From: Psychrobacillus vulpis
GTDB lineage: Bacteria; Bacillota; Bacilli; Bacillales_A; Planococcaceae
Assembly (NCBI RefSeq): GCF_006861825.1
Contig: NZ_VDGI01000012.1
Span: 65,191-118,032 of the forward strand
Direction of reading: 5' to 3'
DNA: 52,842 nt
Shown here: positions 26,452 to 35,150 of the stretch, one piece after another
Layout of the letters: each line of letters begins with the position of its first letter
How positions within the stretch are numbered: position 1 is the first letter of the stretch
Notes under the pieces: generated by a model
What the model was told of the DNA's origin: nothing
Seen by the model: only the letters and a program-made list of their open reading frames with translations
Databases searched by the model: none
Translations under genes and position numbers: made by a program

Positions 26452-26548
26452 AAGGGGAGTTCTAAAGGTATTTTGAAAATGGTTTCCAGGTAATATTGAT
26501 ATGTAAAGCTGTATGAGAATGCAACGATAGATAAGGGGGAAATCTGAC

Positions 26549-27295
26549 GTGATAGAATCTGTAAAAAAGGCATGTCAAATAATTAGTTGTTTTTCTAGTG
26601 AAGAGCCAGTGTTAGGAAATGCAGAGATTGCTAATAAGCTCGGAATGAATCCTAGTTCTACACACCACTTACTCAGTACACTTTGCAATGAGGGAGTCTT
26701 AATGAGGGATCAAAAAAGAAAATATCGTCTTGGATGGAAATTACTCGAGTGGAATAATAATGTTATGTTTCAGCAAGATATTTATGACAGGGCAATTCCA
26801 CTAGTGAAAGATCTAATTCATCGATTTATAGGTACAGCTCATATTGCTATGTTCGACAAAGGTGAAGTTGTTTTTGTATTAAAAGTATCCTCGCAAGAAG
26901 CATCTCCAATCCACACTTATATCGGTTCAAGAAAACCAGCTTATGCTACTAGTACAGGGAAAGTATTATTATCCTTTAATTCTTCTTATCTAAATGAAAC
27001 AATTAGCAGAGGATTATCAAAACAAGCACCAAATACGATTACTGATATCGATACTTTAAAAAAGGAATTAGAGATGGTACGTAAATTAGGCTATTCGATA
27101 AGTAATAATGAAAATTCGACTGCAACTTATGCAATTGCTGCACCTATTCTATCGTATTCTGGTAAAACTATTGCAGCGGTTAATTTAGTTGGACCAGCTT
27201 CCTATATGCAAGGGAGTCACCGCAACATGATAATCCAAAGCGTTATAAATACTGCTCAATCGATCTCTCAGGAATTAGGATATATTGAGGTTTAA
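26549..27295 (+). CDS. IclR family transcriptional regulator of the aromatic catabolic cluster
   Basis: Winged-helix regulator. The N-terminal IclR HTH (about 4-65: KACQIISCFSS, LGNAEIANKLGMNPSSTHHLL) precedes a GAF-like effector domain (about 80-245: GTAHIAMFDKGEVVFVLKV, YATSTGKVLLSF). 248 aa fits the family. GTG 26549 follows GGGGG. The gene stands alone upstream of the TRAP transporter and the 3-hydroxyanthranilate genes, same strand, and is the only dedicated regulator there. Control by anthranilate or a pathway intermediate is inference; activator and repressor modes both occur in the family. Confidence 0.88.
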   Translation: MIESVKKACQIISCFSSEEPVLGNAEIANKLGMNPSSTHHLLSTLCNEGVLMRDQKRKYRLGWKLLEWNNNVMFQQDIYDRAIPLVKDLIHRFIGTAHIAMFDKGEVVFVLKVSSQEASPIHTYIGSRKPAYATSTGKVLLSFNSSYLNETISRGLSKQAPNTITDIDTLKKELEMVRKLGYSISNNENSTATYAIAAPILSYSGKTIAAVNLVGPASYMQGSHRNMIIQSVINTAQSISQELGYIEV

Positions 27296-27688
27296 GTTGT
27301 GAAAGAAAAGATGTAACAATTGGCATTACTAATGAATGATGTATTCTAATAAATTATTAAAGTTTCATAGTTTGAAATTATCAGGGGGCTATTACAGTTA
27401 TGTTCTCCTATAATCGGAATAGTATATTTTCCTAAATAGGGATAATACGTATGTTTCGATAGAAGTAGGAACATATGAATTTTGAGAGTAATTTATTCAT
27501 TTTCGTAGTGATATTGGAGGTGAAGTTATAAATTAAATTAACTGAATTTTTATTATATTTAGTTAATTGTTGAGGTAAAGTGTAGTGAATTTAGGAATTC
27601 TTGCTAATGATTTTATGTCTTTATTAAAACAGGGATTGATTAAAAGTCTTTAATTAGTACTAAAAAAATTAAAAAGTGGGGTTGTTGA
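27296..27688. other. AT-rich regulatory gap iclR-dctP
   Basis: No gene. The gap holds a TTTCA-N5-TGAAA dyad at 27363-27377, an AATTAACT/AGTTAATT dyad at 27536-27568, and an orphan ribosome-binding-like GGAGGTG at about 27516 followed by no start codon. It probably contains the dctP promoter; I could not assign -35/-10 boxes with confidence. Confidence 0.4.
27363..27377. promoter_or_regulatory. TTTCA-N5-TGAAA dyad upstream of dctP
   Basis: TTTCATAGTTTGAAA has the same architecture and spacing as the dyad at 30852-30866 in front of the flavin reductase gene. Candidate operator for the local IclR protein. Confidence 0.35.
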
Positions 27689-28711
27689 ATGATGAAAAGA
27701 AATAGCTTTTATATTTTCACTTTTTTGATGGCTATAATTCTTGTTTTAGGTGCGTGCGACGAAAGTAATGCTAGTGGGGATTCTGGTGAACAAAAAGAGG
27801 CAGAAGGAAAAACTTATAATTTTAAGCTTGCTCATATAGCACCACCTGATCATATTTGGAATGAAGCAGCGAAAAAATTTGCTGAAGAATTAGAAACACG
27901 ATCAGATGGTCGGATGAAAATGGATCTATATCCAGGAGGACAATTGGGCGGAGAACCTGATATGGTGCAACAACTTGAAACGGGTTCTTTAGATTTTGGG
28001 TTTATCACAACTGCTTTTTTAACATCAAGATCAGATGCATTTAGTGCTTGGTTTGCTCCATTTTTATTTGATTCCTATGAAGCTGCTTTTGAAGCAAAAG
28101 GCTCTGATGTGTCAAAAGAAATTTTAGCTACACTCGATGATCAAGGATTAAGGGCTCTAGATATTTTCTTTTCGGGAAACCGAACAATGATGTTCCGTGA
28201 AAAAATTGAAACGCCGGAAGGTATGAAAGGTTTGACGTTACGCGTGACTCCGAGTCCAGCATTGCAAGATTGGTACCGCTATTTAGGAGCTAACCCTGAA
28301 TCTATTTCATTACCAGACGTGTACCAAGCTGCTCAGACAGGGGTAATTGACGGGATGGAAATGGATTTAGATGCAGCAGTCACATCTAATTTCAATGAAG
28401 TAACGGGGTATGCAGCAATGACCAATCATATGGTTTGGCCATCCGTTATGATAGCGAATGGGAAGAATTTTGATGCAATGCCTGAAGAAGATCAAAAAAT
28501 AATTCGTGAAGCGATGGCTGCCGCGTCTGAATATGCGACGATGAAACGTTCTTCATTAGAAGAGGAGTACGTAAAAACGTTAACTGATAGAGGAATGGTG
28601 CTTTATGATATGGACGAGTCTCTGTTTAAGTCATATATGGAAAAGTTCGATGAAGAATATAAAGCAAAAGATCCTTTAATAAAAGAGTTCATTGAAACAT
28701 TCCGTAAGTAG
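27689..28711 (+). CDS. TRAP transporter substrate-binding lipoprotein DctP
   Basis: Extracytoplasmic solute receptor of a tripartite ATP-independent periplasmic-type transporter, presumably lipid-anchored in this Gram-positive. A lipoprotein signal ends in LVLGAC (Cys about 23). The DctP/TAXI-like fold shows HIAPPDHIWNEAAKKFAEEL, YPGGQLGGEPDMVQQLETGS and LPDVYQAAQTGVIDGME. The arginine that usually binds the substrate carboxylate is plausibly in LTLRVTPSP (about 190). 340 aa. ATG 27689 after GTGGGG. First gene of dctPQM. Context points to an aromatic carboxylate such as anthranilate as cargo; this is inference. Confidence 0.9.
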   Translation: MMKRNSFYIFTFLMAIILVLGACDESNASGDSGEQKEAEGKTYNFKLAHIAPPDHIWNEAAKKFAEELETRSDGRMKMDLYPGGQLGGEPDMVQQLETGSLDFGFITTAFLTSRSDAFSAWFAPFLFDSYEAAFEAKGSDVSKEILATLDDQGLRALDIFFSGNRTMMFREKIETPEGMKGLTLRVTPSPALQDWYRYLGANPESISLPDVYQAAQTGVIDGMEMDLDAAVTSNFNEVTGYAAMTNHMVWPSVMIANGKNFDAMPEEDQKIIREAMAAASEYATMKRSSLEEEYVKTLTDRGMVLYDMDESLFKSYMEKFDEEYKAKDPLIKEFIETFRK

Positions 28712-28725
28712 GAGGAATTACGAAT

Positions 28726-29211
28726 ATGAATACATTAAGCGGATGGATTGAATCGATTGAAAAGGTGATTGCCATGATATTGATAGCGTCAATGACAATC
28801 GTAATTGCTGCTGCTGTTCTTTTTCGATACTTATTAAACGCACCTATTTTTTGGGCGAGTGAAGCAAGTATTTTCATGATGGCATGGCTGACGTTTATAG
28901 GGGGGAGCTTGGGACTTAAATATAAGTCTCAAGCATCCGTAACATTTTTGGTTGATCGTTTTTCAGACAATGGAAAACGAGTCTTTGAAATCGTATCATA
29001 CGTGATTATCTTAATCTTCATGGCTTTATTACTATATTTAAGTTACCAATGGGTATTTTCGTCGTCACACCAAAAGTCTACTTCGATGCGAATTCCGATG
29101 TGGATTCCGTACCTTTCTGTCCCAGTTGGTTTAACTTTTGCTTTTATCCACTTATTAAACAACCTAGTAAATTTATTTAAGAAAAAACAACAAGGCGGTG
29201 AACCTTTATGA
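28726..29211 (+). CDS. TRAP transporter small permease DctQ
   Basis: Four-helix small membrane subunit of the TRAP transporter. Hydrophobic segments lie at about 15-37, 50-68, 85-110 and 128-147. The family motif FRYLLNAPIFWASEASIFMM sits between helices 1 and 2, with W in FIGGSLG context. 161 aa. ATG 28726, with GTAGGAGG 14 bases after dctP, and a 4-base overlap with dctM. It should form a complex with DctM and take substrate from DctP using a sodium gradient. Confidence 0.9.
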   Translation: MNTLSGWIESIEKVIAMILIASMTIVIAAAVLFRYLLNAPIFWASEASIFMMAWLTFIGGSLGLKYKSQASVTFLVDRFSDNGKRVFEIVSYVIILIFMALLLYLSYQWVFSSSHQKSTSMRIPMWIPYLSVPVGLTFAFIHLLNNLVNLFKKKQQGGEPL

Positions 29212-30485
29212 CAATTGCGGTTATTGCTTTGTTTTTTATATTCTTATTTCTCGGTATACCGATATCGCTTGTGTTGGCAATTACGTCACTTTCGTATTTG
29301 TTTCTCGGTGATCTGACAACATTAATGAGTTCAGCGCCACAGAAAATGTTTTCTGGATTAGACAATTTTGGATTGTTGGCTGTTCCATTATTTATGTTGG
29401 CTGGAGAGTTGATGAACGGCGGGGGAATTACAAAACGACTAGTCGCCTTTGCAAAAGTCCTAATCGGTCATTATCGAGGTGGACTGGCTTATGTAACAGT
29501 TATCGCTAACATGTTCCTTGCTTCAATCTTAGGATCAGCCAATGCTCAAGCGGCGATGATGAGTAAAGTGATGGTTCCCGAGATGGAAAAGGAAGGTTAC
29601 ACACGTGAGTTCTCTTCTGCAATTACATTAGCTTCATCTATCGTAGCTCCTATCATCCCACCGAGTATGTTGTTTATCATCTACGGAACGTTAACTGGAG
29701 CATCGATTGCTGATTTATTCATGGCTGGAATTATTCCCGGTATTTTGTTAGGAATCGGTTTTATTATTGTTATTGGAATCATGAATCATAAACAACAATT
29801 CCCCAAAAGTGAGAAGGCGAATTGGAAAACAATCGTAAAAACATTCTTACAAGTTATCCCTGCCATGCTAATCCCATTCACAATCATTTTTGGTATTTTA
29901 GGCGGTGTTTTTACACCAACAGAGTCAGCATCGATTGCATGTGTAATCGCTTTCATTATTGGTTTTGTTTATCGTGAATTAAAACTGAAAAGTCTTCCAA
30001 CAATTCTTGTGAATACAGTGGTCAATACAGCAACAATTTCGTTTTTAATCGTAACAGCGAATTTATTTGGTTTTATAATTGCCTATGAAAAAATTCCACA
30101 ATTAGTTGCAGAATCGATGCTGAGCCTTTCTGATAACCCACTTGTCTTTTTATTATTAGTGAATTTATTCTTACTGTTAGTTGGAACAGTGTTAGATGGA
30201 ATTGCAGCGTTAATTATTTTGGTTCCCGTAATGATGCCACTACTAGTGACATATCAAATAGATCCGGTTCATTTCGGTATTATCATTTGTATTAACTTAA
30301 CTATTGGGTTACTAACGCCACCAGTAGGGACTGGATTGTTTATCGTTTCTTCCATTGCAAAGGTAAAATTTGAAAGATTGGTCATTGCAATTATGCCTTT
30401 CTTAGGGATGGCAATTCTCATTCTTCTTATCCTTACTTACTGGGAAGATGCGGTAATGTGGATTCCTAGTCTTTATAAAGATTGA
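29208..30485 (+). CDS. TRAP transporter large permease DctM
   Basis: Twelve-helix transport subunit of the TRAP family (elevator-type, Na+-coupled in characterised members). Signatures are FLGIPISLVLAI, PLFMLAGELMNGGGI, SANAQAAMMSKVMVPEM, IVAPIIPPSMLFIIYG and LTIGLLTPPVGTGLF. 425 aa, standard. ATG 29208 overlaps the dctQ stop (ATGA). A 44-codon ORF and a strong terminator with a 16-T tail follow, separating the transporter unit from the monooxygenase genes. Confidence 0.93.
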   Translation: MTIAVIALFFIFLFLGIPISLVLAITSLSYLFLGDLTTLMSSAPQKMFSGLDNFGLLAVPLFMLAGELMNGGGITKRLVAFAKVLIGHYRGGLAYVTVIANMFLASILGSANAQAAMMSKVMVPEMEKEGYTREFSSAITLASSIVAPIIPPSMLFIIYGTLTGASIADLFMAGIIPGILLGIGFIIVIGIMNHKQQFPKSEKANWKTIVKTFLQVIPAMLIPFTIIFGILGGVFTPTESASIACVIAFIIGFVYRELKLKSLPTILVNTVVNTATISFLIVTANLFGFIIAYEKIPQLVAESMLSLSDNPLVFLLLVNLFLLLVGTVLDGIAALIILVPVMMPLLVTYQIDPVHFGIIICINLTIGLLTPPVGTGLFIVSSIAKVKFERLVIAIMPFLGMAILILLILTYWEDAVMWIPSLYKD

Positions 30486-30525
30486 CGAAAGATTTATTTA
30501 CTGTTGAATACAAGGGAGAATCGCG

Positions 30526-30660
30526 GTGAAGAAAGACAACGATCTTCCATATATTATTGAAAGAGTGAAATATTACATCGTAGTGTCTAGGAATTCCTTG
30601 GCTATTCGTCTCTACGATTTATCGCTTTATTTAGAAAGAATAAACGAATATAAAGCTTAA
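30526..30660 (+). CDS. 44-residue small ORF at the end of the TRAP operon
   Basis: GTG 30526 has a good ribosome-binding site (AAGGGAG, 7 bases) 40 bases after dctM. The frame encodes 44 residues, MKKDNDLPYIIERVKYY at the start and RINEYKA at the end. It is rich in Tyr, Leu, Ile and charged residues with no clear membrane span, and stops before the terminator at 30699. I do not recognise it. It may be a real small protein of the transport unit or a remnant. Confidence 0.45.
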   Translation: MKKDNDLPYIIERVKYYIVVSRNSLAIRLYDLSLYLERINEYKA

Positions 30661-30698
30661 AGAGAATCTTCTAAAACAGAAGAATAATTGTAAAGTGG

Positions 30699-30772
30699 AC
30701 ATCCCATCTATTTGGTAGTAGTTTCCGACCACCATTTTATAGAGTGGGGTGTTTTATTTTTTTTTTTTTTTT
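30699..30772 (+). terminator. Strong terminator after dctPQM and small ORF
   Basis: ACATCCCA/TGGGGTGT plus TCTAT/ATAGA stem with one bulged G and a 27-base loop. It is followed by TTTTA and a run of 16 Ts (30757-30772), the longest homopolymer noticed in the window. Confidence 0.8.
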
Positions 30773-30851
30773 GATAATTAAGCTTGAATATAGAGAAGTT
30801 AGATATCTGAGCACTAGAATTTTTTTTGAAATATAAAAAATATTCTAATTA

Positions 30852-30866
30852 TTTCACTCTGTGAAA
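30852..30866. promoter_or_regulatory. TTTCA-N5-TGAAA dyad upstream of the flavin reductase gene
   Basis: TTTCACTCTGTGAAA is a perfect six-base inverted repeat (TTTCAC/GTGAAA), 76 bases before the start codon. It shares architecture with 27363-27377. Candidate regulator-binding site. Confidence 0.4.
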
Positions 30867-30941
30867 CATTCGTATAGTTAGATGAAAAACTATTCGATAT
30901 ATTATGAGTACATTGTTATCACAAAAGGAGGTATGAGAGGA

Positions 30942-31427
30942 ATGGATGTAAGAGAATTAAGAAATTGTTTTGGACAATTTGCGACTGGTGTAACAGTCAT
31001 CACTTGGAATGATGATCAAGGTGCGAGGTATGGAATAACCGTAAACTCATTTACATCAGTTTCCTTAGATCCAGCACTTGTACTAGTTTCCATTGCTAAA
31101 AGTGCTAAGGCTTGCGAAGCATTAAAAAATCGTCCATTTGTCATTAATGTGTTATCAGAATCTCAGGAACCATATGCTTGGCAATTTGCTGGGCGACCAA
31201 ATGAAAATCTTGTTGTTGAATGGGAGATAGATTCCAAGAATAGTCCACGCCTAAAAGATGCTCTTGCTACCATTGAATGTGTTCCATGGGCAGAATATGA
31301 AGGTGGAGATCATATTCTGTATGTCGGGAAAGTAGTGGATTTTTCGTATAGTAATGCAGACAGCCTCCTTTTCTTCAGAGGGAAGTTCTTGAAAACAGAA
31401 AATAACCAGATTGTCGTAAACAATTAA
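30942..31427 (+). CDS. Flavin reductase component of a two-component aromatic monooxygenase
   Basis: HpaC-like flavin reductase that supplies reduced FAD/FMN from NAD(P)H to the oxygenase encoded next. The FMN-binding split-barrel fold shows FATGVTVITW, YGITVNSFTSVSLDPALVLVSI and FVINVLSESQE. 161 aa from ATG 30942 (AAAGGAGG 10 bases upstream). In-frame starts at 30882 and 30933 are less likely. Only 19 bases separate it from the oxygenase gene. It corresponds to the reductase of the Geobacillus thermodenitrificans anthranilate 3-monooxygenase system (GeoB, from memory). Confidence 0.87.
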   Translation: MDVRELRNCFGQFATGVTVITWNDDQGARYGITVNSFTSVSLDPALVLVSIAKSAKACEALKNRPFVINVLSESQEPYAWQFAGRPNENLVVEWEIDSKNSPRLKDALATIECVPWAEYEGGDHILYVGKVVDFSYSNADSLLFFRGKFLKTENNQIVVNN

Positions 31428-31446
31428 AGTATTGGAGGATTAACTG

Positions 31447-32931
31447 ATGAGTATCAGAACAGGTGAAGATTATATTCAAGCTATTAAGTCACGACAACCG
31501 GAAGTATGGTTAGGTGGGAGAAGAGTAACAAATTTAGCAGAAGAGCCAATTTTTAAGCAGCCGATTAAGGAATTAGCTAAGTTATTTGATATGCAGCATG
31601 ATCCTAAATATCAAGATAAAATTACGCATATTTGTGAAGAAACAGGAGAACGTGTAAACAATGCTTACTTGAATCCTCGCAATGGAGAAGATTTAAAAGC
31701 ACGGAGAGAACTATTTGAAGTATGGTCACAAGCAACGTTTGGTTTAATGGGAAGAACGCCAGATTTTTTGGGGACAGTAGTAACTGCAATGGCCTCCAAC
31801 GATTGGTTCTTTAGGCAATATGGTGACCGCTGGGGAGATAATATTGTAAATTACTATAAGTATATAAGAGATAATGATCTCTTCTTAACGCATGCAATTA
31901 TTAATCCGCAGAATGATCGTAGTAAAGCCTCTAACGAACAGGTCGATACGTATACACATCTTGGAGTCGTTAAAGAGACAGAAGAAGGTCTAATTGTCCG
32001 TGGATCTAAAATGCTAGCTACACTTGCACCATTAACGGATGAAGTTATCATATATTCTTATCCGAGTTTCAAACCTGGAGATGAGAAGTATGCAATTTCA
32101 TTTGCGGTTCCGATTGACACACCTGGTTTACGTATTCTATGTAGAGAAGAAACGCAAAATGGTACAAGGTCAACATGGGATCATCCATTAGCATCAAGGT
32201 TTGAAGAAATGGATGCTGTATTGGTCTTTAATGATGTCTTAGTTCCATGGGATCGTGTGTTCATTAATCAAAATGTAGAGGCAGGTAACTTATTATATCC
32301 TAAAACAGGCATTAATCTGCAACCCTCTCATCAATCTGCCATTAGGGGCCTTGTCAAAATTTCATTTGCTACGGAAGTCGCATGTTCGATGGCAGATTCA
32401 ATTGGTGTGGACGGATTCTTAAACGTTCAAAATCAATTATCTGAACTTTTACAAGGAGTAGAAACGATTAGAGCGTTAGTTCGTATCGCTGAATATGAAT
32501 ATGTGATGACGCCTTATGGTGAAGCAATTCCAGCAATTGTACCACTTGAAACTGTCCGTGGTATATTACCTAAATTGTATCCAAGAGCAATAGAAATTTT
32601 ACAAATAATTGGTGCAGGTGGACTCTTAATGTCGCCATCAGGTGCAGACTTCGCAAATCCAGAGTTAACGGAAGATATGCATAAACATTATGGTGGCCGC
32701 GAAGGCGTAACTGCTGATGAACGAGTTCGTCTATTCAAATTAGCATGGGATTTGTGTGGGGAAGCATTCGGGCAAAGACTTGTTCAATACGAACGATACT
32801 ACTCAGGAGATCCAATTCGCAAAATGGCAATGTTCTACAACACACATAAGCGAAATAACCCAACGTATCCAATGGTAGAAGAGGCACTTAGAGTTTCTTT
32901 AGAGTTATCGAAAGAAACTGTTACGATTTAG
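31447..32931 (+). CDS. HpaB-family FADH2-dependent monooxygenase, probable anthranilate 3-hydroxylase
   Basis: Oxygenase component that uses free reduced flavin and O2 to hydroxylate an aromatic ring. Family hallmarks of 4-hydroxyphenylacetate 3-hydroxylase proteins are [20 protein letters not shown], the flavin-site [24 protein letters not shown] and [11 protein letters not shown]. 494 aa, typical. ATG 31447 after GGAGG. Immediately downstream are all enzymes that consume 3-hydroxyanthranilate, so the likely reaction is anthranilate to 3-hydroxyanthranilate (EC 1.14.14.8 type, described as GeoA in Geobacillus). Sequence alone cannot exclude 4-hydroxyphenylacetate. Confidence 0.8.
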   Translation: MSIRTGEDYIQAIKSRQPEVWLGGRRVTNLAEEPIFKQPIKELAKLFDMQHDPKYQDKITHICEETGERVNNAYLNPRNGEDLKARRELFEVWSQATFGLMGRTPDFLGTVVTAMASNDWFFRQYGDRWGDNIVNYYKYIRDNDLFLTHAIINPQNDRSKASNEQVDTYTHLGVVKETEEGLIVRGSKMLATLAPLTDEVIIYSYPSFKPGDEKYAISFAVPIDTPGLRILCREETQNGTRSTWDHPLASRFEEMDAVLVFNDVLVPWDRVFINQNVEAGNLLYPKTGINLQPSHQSAIRGLVKISFATEVACSMADSIGVDGFLNVQNQLSELLQGVETIRALVRIAEYEYVMTPYGEAIPAIVPLETVRGILPKLYPRAIEILQIIGAGGLLMSPSGADFANPELTEDMHKHYGGREGVTADERVRLFKLAWDLCGEAFGQRLVQYERYYSGDPIRKMAMFYNTHKRNNPTYPMVEEALRVSLELSKETVTI

Positions 32932-32944
32932 TATTTCAGAAAAA

Positions 32945-32958
32945 TGACAACGCTTTCA
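32945..32958 (+). promoter_or_regulatory. Candidate cre site upstream of the dioxygenase operon
   Basis: TGACAACGCTTTCA fits all fixed positions of TGWNANCGNTNWCA. A weaker copy (TCACGGCGGTTTCA, two mismatches) follows 37 bases downstream at 32982-32995. This reproduces the strong/weak pair with 36-base spacing before the IclR gene. It suggests CcpA catabolite control of the ring-cleavage operon. Confidence 0.5.
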
Positions 32959-33141
32959 CGTAAAGGCATTATCAAGGTATTTCACGGCGGTTTCATTATA
33001 TTGATGATAGAAACATTAAGAACATAGTAAAAGGTAGGTGGGAAGACTAGATATACGTTTTTAATTATTTGATTATTTCAATAATATAAACTAAGCATTA
33101 TGTTTTTCATTTACTAATATAACAATGGAGGTATTACGAAA

Positions 33142-33684
33142 ATGACAAAATCTACGATTTCAAAATTACAAGCATTTAATCTATTGAATTGGATTGAAGA
33201 AAATAAAGATCAGCTTAAACCACCAGTTAATAATAAGGTTCTTTGGGAAGACTCTGAATTTATTTGTATGATACTAGGCGGACCGAATAGACGCCGTGAC
33301 TTCCACGTTGACCCTTCAGATGAGTTCTTCTATCAGATTAAAGGCGACTGTTACGTTGAAGTTATTAATAATGGAAAACGTGAAGTTGTAACAGTTAAAG
33401 AAGGTGAAGTATTTATGCTTCCAGCGATGGTTCCACATTCTCCACACCGTGTTGCCGATACGTATGGTCTAGTTATTGAGCGAAAACGCGACCTTGGAGA
33501 ATTAGAAGATTTCGTTTGGTTCTGTGATGAGTGTGATGAAGAAATGCACCGAAAACGTGTTCAATTGACAGACATTGAAACGCAAGTAAAAGGTGCGATT
33601 GAAGAGTTCAATAGCAGCTTAGAACTACGTACGTGTAAAAATTGCAACCACGTCATGTCCGAAGAAGTAGGGCTATGGAAATGA
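33142..33684 (+). CDS. nbaC: 3-hydroxyanthranilate 3,4-dioxygenase
   Basis: Non-haem Fe(II) extradiol-type cupin dioxygenase opening 3-hydroxyanthranilate to 2-amino-3-carboxymuconate semialdehyde. Metal ligands are expected in RRDFHVDPSDEFFYQ (His about 54, Glu about 60) and VPHSPHR (His about 98). The bacterial-type C-terminal rubredoxin-like iron site is seen as CDEC and CKNC (about 128-131 and 167-170). 180 aa. ATG 33142 after GGAGG. It opens the eight-gene catabolic run and its stop overlaps the next start (ATGA). Confidence 0.94.
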   Translation: MTKSTISKLQAFNLLNWIEENKDQLKPPVNNKVLWEDSEFICMILGGPNRRRDFHVDPSDEFFYQIKGDCYVEVINNGKREVVTVKEGEVFMLPAMVPHSPHRVADTYGLVIERKRDLGELEDFVWFCDECDEEMHRKRVQLTDIETQVKGAIEEFNSSLELRTCKNCNHVMSEEVGLWK

Positions 33685-34691
33685 GAGTAGATTTTCATAC
33701 TCATATCATACCTGAAAATATTCCAGATTTCGTTGAAAAATTTGGTGGGGAACGTTGGCCAACTTTAGAAAAAACATGTTCTTGCGGTGCTAATATCATG
33801 GTAGCCGGGAAAGTGTTCCGTGAAGTGACGGACCAAGTGTGGAGTCCTGAAAAAAGAATTCAGGATATGGATGCAGAAGGTGTCGATATTCAAGTGTTGT
33901 CACCTATTCCAGTGACATTTTCTTATTGGGCTGAACCTGAGGCTGCGGAAGAAATGTCGAAAATTCAAAATGATTTTATTGCGGATACTGTGAAACAGTA
34001 TCCGTACCGCTTTATTGGCCTCGGAACAGTACCTCTGCAAGATGTCGAGGTGTCAATCCGGGAAATGGATCGTTGTATGCATGAGCTTGGATTAAAAGGA
34101 ATTGAAATTGGAACAAATATCAATGGAAAAAACTTGGATGACCCGGCGTTTACCGCATTTTTTGAAATGGCGGAGAAATGGCAAGTGCCGTTGTTCGTCC
34201 ATCCGTGGGAAACGTTAGGTACTGAACGGATGCCACGTCATAACTTTATGTACACGGTTGGCATGCCAAGTGAAACGGCATTGGCTGCTGCTAGTTTAAT
34301 AAACGGTGGTGTCATGGAGAAATTCCCACGTCTAAAGGTTTGCTTCGCACATGGAGGAGGGTCTTTCCCATACATATTACCTCGTTTGGATCAAGGCTGG
34401 AATGTATGGCCGCATCTGCGACAAACGAGTAAACCTCCAAGTTATTATGCCAAGAACTTTTACTTTGACTCGTTGAATTATGACCCGCTAAACATTAAAT
34501 ATTTAGTAGATCGTTTTGGGTATGAAAAAATTGTAATGGGTTCAGACTACCCATTTTTATTAAGAGAGATTCCACCTGGCAAAGTGATTGATGAGACGAT
34601 TGAGCTGACGGACGAACAAAAGCAAGCTATTTTAGGTAAAAATGCGCTCGCCTTTTTAAATATTGAAATAAAGGAAGAGATTAAACGATGA
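33681..34691 (+). CDS. nbaD: 2-amino-3-carboxymuconate-6-semialdehyde decarboxylase (ACMSD)
   Basis: Zn-dependent amidohydrolase-fold decarboxylase giving 2-aminomuconate 6-semialdehyde. Metal ligands appear in VDFHTHIIP (HxH at the N-terminus), FVHPWE (about 175), FAHGGGSFP (about 225) and the catalytic Asp in MGSDYPF (about 290). 336 aa, matching characterised bacterial ACMSD. ATG 33681 is preferred (ATGA overlap with nbaC, TAGGG 8 bases upstream). ATG 33675 and an upstream in-frame start inside nbaC are less likely. The ATGA overlap with the next gene implies tight coupling. Confidence 0.93.
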   Translation: MRVDFHTHIIPENIPDFVEKFGGERWPTLEKTCSCGANIMVAGKVFREVTDQVWSPEKRIQDMDAEGVDIQVLSPIPVTFSYWAEPEAAEEMSKIQNDFIADTVKQYPYRFIGLGTVPLQDVEVSIREMDRCMHELGLKGIEIGTNINGKNLDDPAFTAFFEMAEKWQVPLFVHPWETLGTERMPRHNFMYTVGMPSETALAAASLINGGVMEKFPRLKVCFAHGGGSFPYILPRLDQGWNVWPHLRQTSKPPSYYAKNFYFDSLNYDPLNIKYLVDRFGYEKIVMGSDYPFLLREIPPGKVIDETIELTDEQKQAILGKNALAFLNIEIKEEIKR

Positions 34692-35137
34692 GTACTCCAG
34701 AAGAAAAACTTTCGGCATTAGGGCTTGAATTACCCCCTTTACGACCTGCACTAGGAGACTATGTGGGATGTGTAAGAACCGGAAATTTGTTATTCACTGC
34801 TGGCCAGGGAGTAGATGAATATCACGGAAAATTGGGTAGAGAATTAACGGTGGAAGAAGGTTATTTAGCTGCCCAACAATCGATGCTTAATCTACTAAGT
34901 GTTGTTAAAAATGAAATTGGTGAACTAAGTAAGGTAAAGCAATTCGTCAAAATACTTGGGATGGTTAATAGCACAGAAGATTTTACAGACCAACCAAAAG
35001 TGATGAACGGTGCATCTGATCTAATAGGGAAAGTTTTTGGTGATAAAGGGAAGCATGGTCGTTCAGCAGTCGGGATGGCGCAGTTGCCGAACAACACAGC
35101 CATTGAAATTGAAATGATTATTGAAATAGAGGACTAG
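34688..35137 (+). CDS. nbaF: RidA-family 2-aminomuconate deaminase
   Basis: Member of the YjgF/YER057c/UK114 family. Fold signatures are GNLLFTAGQGVDEYHGKLG, AAQQSMLNLLSVVKNEIG and the conserved Arg in GKHGRSAVGMAQLPNN (about residue 126). In nitrobenzoate and aminophenol pathways this family hydrolyses 2-aminomuconate to 4-oxalocrotonate and ammonia. The position between ACMSD and the semialdehyde dehydrogenase supports that role over general RidA imine hydrolysis. 149 aa. ATG 34688 overlaps the nbaD stop. It carries an N-terminal extension of about 20 residues relative to short RidA proteins. Confidence 0.85.
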   Translation: MSTPEEKLSALGLELPPLRPALGDYVGCVRTGNLLFTAGQGVDEYHGKLGRELTVEEGYLAAQQSMLNLLSVVKNEIGELSKVKQFVKILGMVNSTEDFTDQPKVMNGASDLIGKVFGDKGKHGRSAVGMAQLPNNTAIEIEMIIEIED

Positions 35138-35150
35138 GAGGGAGACGACT

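Noticed and set aside
27516-27540. Small gene before dctP
   Set aside because: GGAGGTG is present, but the following bases give no start codon and hit a stop at once.
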